From Christensenella sp. UBA1750 (GTDB lineage Bacteria; Bacillota; Clostridia; Christensenellales; UBA1750), in contig DCHO01000078.1 in NCBI GenBank assembly GCA_002315655.1, positions 1,568 to 19,935 of the forward strand: 18,368 bases of DNA, in the 5' to 3' direction. The notes under the pieces were generated by a model, which worked only from the letters and a program-made list of their open reading frames with translations, was not told where the DNA came from and did not search any database. A program made the position numbers and the translations under genes. Below, one piece after another: positions 14,432 to 18,368 of the stretch. The number at the start of each line of letters is the position of its first letter. The stretch's first letter is position 1.

Positions 14432-15005
14432 GGGTATTCATTACCTTTTCAGCGTATTCTTTAGCATCCTGCCCGGGGATCAAATCCAGATGCTTTCCGT
14501 CTTTGGACAATTCCGGGTCGGAAAGCCACTTATCCACCATGCCCTGCCCCGCAATGTAGGCGGTCAGGGCTTCCTTCCACTGGCCGTCATAGCGTTTGCA
14601 CAAAAAACTCATGTACCAGCAGCCCAGCCGCAGATTGACGGCGGGTTCGGTCAAGCGTTCGGTGGAATATCCGCCGGGAATGTCGATCTTTGTGGCGAGC
14701 CACTCCCCCGTTTCGGGCATGATCTGCATCAGCCCGATTGCCCCCACAGCGGACACCGCCTCGGGGTTATAACTGCTCTCGCAGAAGACCTGCGCCGCGA
14801 CCATGCAGGGGTCAAGATCAAATTCCTCCGCCGCAGCCATCAGTTCATCCGTGTAGGCAATCGGATAGCTTTCCTGCCGCTCCTTGGGCACTACAAGCTT
14901 GGCAAACAGCAGCACCACCAGCGCAAGCCCAATCATGCACAGAAGCACGATCCACGGCACCCGTTTTTTCTTTTGGCTGGTGGTCACTCTTCTTGATTTT
15001 CTCAC
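14361..15005 (-). CDS. Membrane-anchored lytic transglycosylase (SLT domain)
   Basis: 214 residues from GTG 15005. A basic N-terminus, one transmembrane helix (about 16-39), then a family 1 soluble-lytic-transglycosylase domain that cleaves the MurNAc-GlcNAc bond to 1,6-anhydro ends outside the membrane. Catalytic E76 lies in VFCESSYNP, followed by SAVGAIGLMQIMPET. The later AYIAGQG replaces the usual AYNAGxG. Start: GTG 15005 overlaps the coaE stop as GTGA and has AAGGAG 5 nt upstream; the longer frame from 15020 starts within that ribosome-binding region and is rejected. The 3' end overlaps the lipoprotein gene by 71 nt in another frame. The polA-coaE-SLT order is, as I recall, common in clostridia. 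Confidence 0.9.
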   Translation of the reverse strand: MRKSRRVTTSQKKKRVPWIVLLCMIGLALVVLLFAKLVVPKERQESYPIAYTDELMAAAEEFDLDPCMVAAQVFCESSYNPEAVSAVGAIGLMQIMPETGEWLATKIDIPGGYSTERLTEPAVNLRLGCWYMSFLCKRYDGQWKEALTAYIAGQGMVDKWLSDPELSKDGKHLDLIPGQDAKEYAEKVMNTHEKYVEAYPDLFACTLPDNGVSE

Positions 15006-15592
15006 AGCGTCTCCTTCCACAGGGCAAGCAGCTTTTCGCGTGTCTCCTCGATGGTGCCGGAAGAATCAATGGCTTTATCACACAGCTTGAGCTTCTCATC
15101 AAACGGCATCTGACTGGCGATGCGTGATTTGGCCGCTTCCTCCCCGATGCCGTCCCGCTCAAACAGCCGTTTGATCTGCTCCTCAACAGGCACATAGATC
15201 AGCCACGTTTCGTCGCACAGGGAATCCATGCCCGTTTCAAAGAGCAGCGGCACATCCAGAATACAGATCTTTGCCCCATCCGTGCGATAGACTTCGATTT
15301 CATCCTTGCACATCCCAATGATGATGGGGTGCAAAATGGCGTTCAGCTCCTGCCGCTTTTCTTCGTTGCCAAAGACTATCGCACCCAGCTTCTTGCGGTC
15401 AATTTCACCGTTTTCAGCCAAAATGCTGCCTCCGAAATGCGAAACCACCGCTGAAAATCCGGGCTTTCCCTTTTTCGTACAATCCCTTGAAATGCCGTCC
15501 GCATCGACAACAGCCACGCCCAGCTCCCTCAAATACGCCGAAGCCGTGCTTTTCCCACTTGCAATGCCGCCGGTCAGTCCGATCACTTTCAT
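15002..15592 (-). CDS. coaE: Dephospho-CoA kinase
   Basis: 196 residues, standard length. It performs the last step of coenzyme A synthesis, phosphorylating the 3'-OH of dephospho-CoA ribose with ATP. The P-loop is GGIASGKST at residues 8-16; VVDADGISRD follows at the acceptor site; DVPLLFETGMD and the LID region with an arginine-rich segment are present. It starts 18 bp after polA with AAAGGA 10 nt before ATG 15592, and its stop overlaps the next gene start by 4 bp, so it belongs to the polA operon. Confidence 0.96.
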   Translation of the reverse strand: MKVIGLTGGIASGKSTASAYLRELGVAVVDADGISRDCTKKGKPGFSAVVSHFGGSILAENGEIDRKKLGAIVFGNEEKRQELNAILHPIIIGMCKDEIEVYRTDGAKICILDVPLLFETGMDSLCDETWLIYVPVEEQIKRLFERDGIGEEAAKSRIASQMPFDEKLKLCDKAIDSSGTIEETREKLLALWKETL

Positions 15593-15610
15593 ATCAACTA
15601 AATCCTTTGT

Positions 15611-18172
15611 CTATTTTGTCTCAAACCAACTGCTTCCCGTTTTGACCTCCGCAATGAGCGGCACAGAAAGCTCAATGGCGTGCTCCATCTCCCGCTGCAA
15701 AAGCGCGGAGACTTGTTCTTTCTCATCCTTCGGGCAGTCGATGATGAGCTCGTCGTGTACCTGTAAAATGAGCCTTGCGGCAAGGCCTTCCTTTTGCAGC
15801 GCCTCGGAAACGCGCACCATGGCGACCTTGATGATGTCCGCCGCCGTGCCCTGAATGGGCGTGTTCATGGCGGCACGCTCGCCGAAGGAGCGGGTATTGA
15901 AGTTGGAAGCGGAAAGTTCCGGCAAATTGCGCCGCCGCCCCAGCAGCGTGGTCACATAGCCCTGCTCATGTCCCAGGCGCACACATTCGTTCATGTATTC
16001 CTTGATCTTGGGATAGCGGGTGAAGTATTTTGCGATAAACTCCCCTGCCGTTTTGCGGGAAACGCCGATGTTCCGCGCCAGACCAAAGTCGGAAATGCCG
16101 TAAACAATGCCGAAATTGACGGCCTTTGACGAGGAGCGCATCTGTGAGGTGACTTCCGACAGCGGCACATCGTAAATCTGCGCGGCGGTGGAAGCGTGAA
16201 TGTCCGCGCCGTTTCTGAACGCAGCGATCATGTTGGTTTCCTGTGCCATAGCGGCCAGCACCCGCAGCTCGATCTGCGAATAATCCGCATCCACAAGCAC
16301 ATTCCCTTCCTTGGAGGGCACAAACACCTTGCGCAGCTCGCGCCCCATGTCGGTGCGCACGGGAATGTTCTGCAAGTTCGGCTCGGCTGAGGAAATGCGC
16401 CCCGTCGCCGTGACCATCTGATTTAAGGTCGTGTGGATGAAGCCGTTCTCATCCGAGAGCTTGAGCAGCCCGTCCACATAGGTGGATTTGAGTTTTGAAT
16501 AGGCGCGGTATTGCAGCACCAGTGCAACTGCCGGATGCGCATCCACAAGCCCCTCCAGCACGTCTGCATCGGTGGAATAGCCGGATTTTGTTTTCTTCCC
16601 GGCGGGTAGTGCCAGCACCTCAAAGAGAATGTGTCCCAACTGCTTGGGCGACAAAATGTTGAAGCTCTCCCCCGTCACCTCGTAGATTTCCTTCTGTAAT
16701 TCAGTGAGCTTTGCCCCGAACTGCTCCTGCAGCACGGCAAGGGCGCTCCTGTCCACCTTGAAGCCCTCGCGCTCCATATCATACAGAACGCCGCATAAGG
16801 GCAGCTCCACTTCGCTGTATAGCTTCCACATTCCTTCTTCTTTGAGCTTTTCGGAAAGGTTGTCCGCAAGCGCATAGATCGCCGGGGCGGAAGCTTCCGT
16901 GTTCCCCTGCCGGTCGCAGAGCTTTTCTATGCCCGTTGCATCCGAGGGTTCAATGAGGTAGCCCATCAGCCCCACATCCGCATAAGGCGGCGCGATGGTC
17001 AATCCAAGGTGGTTTAAGTCAGTGCGCCACTGCTTCACATCAAAGAGCCGTTTTTCGGCATTGCTTTCCAACCACGGAGCCAGCAGAGACAACGCCTGTC
17101 CCTCGTCGAAACCCGGCGTAAGCAGATCCGCCGCCACGGGCAGCACCGCCACGCGCCCTAAGGAATCCGCAATGCACAATCCGTCCCCTCTCCGATGCAG
17201 GGAAAAGGCTGCAACCTTCTCCTTTACAAACGAGGCAACCGCTTCAATCGTGTCCAATACGATTTCTTTTTGCCAGTTATAGCTGTTGGCTTTTTCTTCC
17301 TTGGCGGGAGCAGCTTCCTTTGTTACATTCAGTCTTTCCAGAAGCGTTCTGAAGCCCAGCTCGGTAAAGGCCTCCACAAAGGCCTCCGGCTGCGGCACAA
17401 GGGCTTCCTGCTTGACAAATTCCACAGGCGCATCCCGCACGATGGTGGCCAGATGCTTGGAGACAAGGGCGGATTCCTTTCCGTTTACGATCTTTTCCCC
17501 CAGCTTGCCCTTGATGTTTGCACCGTTGTCCAGCACAATTTCCAGTTTGTCATATTCCGCCAGCAGCTTTTGCGCGGTCTTCTCCCCGATGCCGGGAATT
17601 CCGGGGATGTTGTCCGAAGCATCGCCCATCAAGCCCTTCATGTCCGGCACCTGATCCGGGCGCATGGAATAGAGCGCCAGCAAATTTTCCGGGGTCAAAT
17701 CTTCCAGTTCGGTGATGCCCTTTTTCGTGAACCACACGCGGGTGCTCTCCCCGATGAGCTGGAAGGAATCCCGGTCTCCCGTAACCAAGATGGCTTCCAC
17801 GCCCTGCTCGTTGGCTAAACGGGAATAGGTGCCCATGAGATCGTCCGCCTCATAGCCGGGCAGCTCCTTCTGCATGATTCCTATTTTTTCCAATAGAGGG
17901 CGGATGCGCGCCACCTGGGGGCGCATCTCCTCCGGCATTGGCTTTCTCCCTGCCTTGTATTCCGCATATTCCTTGTGGCGGAAGGTGGGCGCATGAGCGT
18001 CCAGCGTCACGATGAGATAATCGGGTTTGGCCTCCCCGACCACCTTCAAAAGCATATTGAAAAAGCCGTACAGGGCGTTTGTGTATTCTCCGTTCTTGGA
18101 AAGCGTCGCCGGAATGGCGTAAAACGCACGGTGCAGCAGCGAATAGCCGTCAATCAGAACCAGTTTTTCCAT
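15611..18172 (-). CDS. polA: DNA polymerase I
   Basis: 853 residues from ATG 18172. It fills gaps and removes RNA primers during Okazaki-fragment maturation and repair. Domains in order: 5' nuclease (about 1-290; DGYSLLHRAF, GYEADDLMGT, VTGDRDSFQL, GDASDNIPGIPGIGEKTA); a degenerate 3'-5' exonuclease fold (about 300-460) with FSLH where active enzymes have DxE; and a polymerase domain with motif A DYSQIELR (about residue 630), motif B SSKAVNFGIVYG and motif C QVHDELIID (about 805). Loss of proofreading residues is usual for many Firmicutes PolA proteins. The frame continues upstream to 18316 through the promoter; ATG 18172 has AAGGAGGA 8 nt upstream and the conserved MEKLVLIDGYSLLHRAF start. 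First gene of the polA-coaE-SLT-lipoprotein operon. Confidence 0.98.
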   Translation of the reverse strand: MEKLVLIDGYSLLHRAFYAIPATLSKNGEYTNALYGFFNMLLKVVGEAKPDYLIVTLDAHAPTFRHKEYAEYKAGRKPMPEEMRPQVARIRPLLEKIGIMQKELPGYEADDLMGTYSRLANEQGVEAILVTGDRDSFQLIGESTRVWFTKKGITELEDLTPENLLALYSMRPDQVPDMKGLMGDASDNIPGIPGIGEKTAQKLLAEYDKLEIVLDNGANIKGKLGEKIVNGKESALVSKHLATIVRDAPVEFVKQEALVPQPEAFVEAFTELGFRTLLERLNVTKEAAPAKEEKANSYNWQKEIVLDTIEAVASFVKEKVAAFSLHRRGDGLCIADSLGRVAVLPVAADLLTPGFDEGQALSLLAPWLESNAEKRLFDVKQWRTDLNHLGLTIAPPYADVGLMGYLIEPSDATGIEKLCDRQGNTEASAPAIYALADNLSEKLKEEGMWKLYSEVELPLCGVLYDMEREGFKVDRSALAVLQEQFGAKLTELQKEIYEVTGESFNILSPKQLGHILFEVLALPAGKKTKSGYSTDADVLEGLVDAHPAVALVLQYRAYSKLKSTYVDGLLKLSDENGFIHTTLNQMVTATGRISSAEPNLQNIPVRTDMGRELRKVFVPSKEGNVLVDADYSQIELRVLAAMAQETNMIAAFRNGADIHASTAAQIYDVPLSEVTSQMRSSSKAVNFGIVYGISDFGLARNIGVSRKTAGEFIAKYFTRYPKIKEYMNECVRLGHEQGYVTTLLGRRRNLPELSASNFNTRSFGERAAMNTPIQGTAADIIKVAMVRVSEALQKEGLAARLILQVHDELIIDCPKDEKEQVSALLQREMEHAIELSVPLIAEVKTGSSWFETK

Positions 18173-18215
18173 AGCGCAAGTCCTCCTTTTTGAAGGGGTA
18201 AATTTCTTCATATTT

Positions 18216-18244
18216 ATCATACCAAAAAACAAGCAAAATGTACA
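18216..18244 (-). promoter_or_regulatory. Promoter of the polA operon
   Basis: Minus strand -35 TGTACA (18244-18239, 4 of 6 consensus), 17-bp spacer, -10 TATGAT (18221-18216). It lies about 44 bp before ATG 18172 and is back to back with the rpiB promoter. Confidence 0.65.
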
Positions 18245-18245
18245 C

Positions 18246-18274
18246 TTTTCAGGAAGCGATTTTTGTGTTATTCT
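18246..18274 (+). promoter_or_regulatory. Probable promoter of rpiB
   Basis: -35 TTTTCA (18246-18251), 17-bp spacer, -10 TATTCT (18269-18274), about 28 bp before ATG 18303. The match is moderate. Only one base separates its -35 from the -35 of the divergent polA promoter. Confidence 0.5.
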
Positions 18275-18302
18275 ATAAGAAAAATACGGAGGGTGATTCA
18301 TC

Positions 18303-18368
18303 ATGAAGATCGCCATCGGTTCCGACCACGCGGGCTATCCGCTCAAAATCCAGCTGCTCGACAAGCTG
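18303..18368 (+). CDS. rpiB: Ribose-5-phosphate isomerase B, 5' end only
   Basis: Only the first 22 codons are in the window. They read MKIAIGSDHAGYPLK and onward, the diagnostic N-terminus of the RpiB/LacAB family, where the SDHAG aspartate and histidine contact the sugar phosphate. RpiB interconverts ribose 5-phosphate and ribulose 5-phosphate in the pentose phosphate pathway. GGAGG lies about 10 nt before ATG 18303. It is divergent from polA across a 130-bp region. A LacA/LacB-type galactose-6-phosphate isomerase cannot be excluded from so short a piece. Confidence 0.88.
   Translation, partial: MKIAIGSDHAGYPLKIQLLDKL

Noticed and set aside
16700..17300. Degenerate 3'-5' exonuclease domain of PolA as a novelty
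   Set aside because: Loss of the exonuclease acidic residues is well known in Firmicutes and Thermus DNA polymerase I.
18173..18316. Upstream extension of polA
   Set aside because: It crosses the predicted promoter; ATG 18172 has a near-perfect Shine-Dalgarno and the conserved protein start.

Overview
The window looks like chromosome from an anaerobic, probably gut-associated member of the Firmicutes/Clostridia, most likely Oscillospirales (Ruminococcaceae-like). Four things point there: the rodA-spoIVFA-spoIVFB order (normally next to the min/mre and radical-SAM/rplU genes of clostridia), the polA-coaE-lytic transglycosylase order, a LoaP-type NusG paralogue, and an intracellular GH51 arabinofuranosidase. 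Bases are fairly GC-rich, promoters are sigma-A-like and Shine-Dalgarno sequences are strong. I see no rRNA, tRNA, CRISPR array, phage gene or transposase. The taxonomic call is inference.

Left block (1-8.9 kb, all minus strand). Read in the direction of transcription: a GH51 arabinofuranosidase with its own promoter and terminator; then an extended -10 promoter driving a TIM-barrel sugar isomerase/epimerase; a 207-bp array of eight small hairpins; a LoaP-like antiterminator; an inositol-monophosphatase-family phosphatase; galE; an SDR dehydrogenase; a FucU/RbsD sugar mutarotase; rodA; a strong terminator; and a SpoIVFA/SpoIVFB-like pair that runs off the left edge. Spacing from loaP to fucU is tight (4-bp overlap, 6 bp, 6 bp, 27 bp), which suggests one sugar-handling operon under a processive antiterminator.

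Middle block (8.9-12.7 kb, plus strand). A consensus-like promoter drives the lower-glycolysis operon pgk-tpiA-gpmI, with a 12-bp hairpin between pgk and tpiA and a bidirectional terminator at the end. The GH51 and pgk promoters are divergent and share one intergenic region.

Right block (12.7-18.4 kb). polA-coaE-lytic transglycosylase-substrate-binding lipoprotein run on the minus strand as a compact operon with overlapping genes. polA is divergent from rpiB, which is cut by the right edge.

Most genes are ordinary housekeeping genes. The observations I would look at again are: (1) a SpoIVFB homologue whose HExxH zinc motif reads HEGGY; (2) the hairpin array with inverted GTGAAAT/ATTTCAC linkers that forms the leader of the loaP-like gene; (3) the LoaP-like gene sitting in a small sugar operon; (4) a rodA terminator that abuts the spoIVFA start and buries its only Shine-Dalgarno-like sequence; (5) a 71-nt out-of-frame overlap that encodes the lipoprotein signal peptide.
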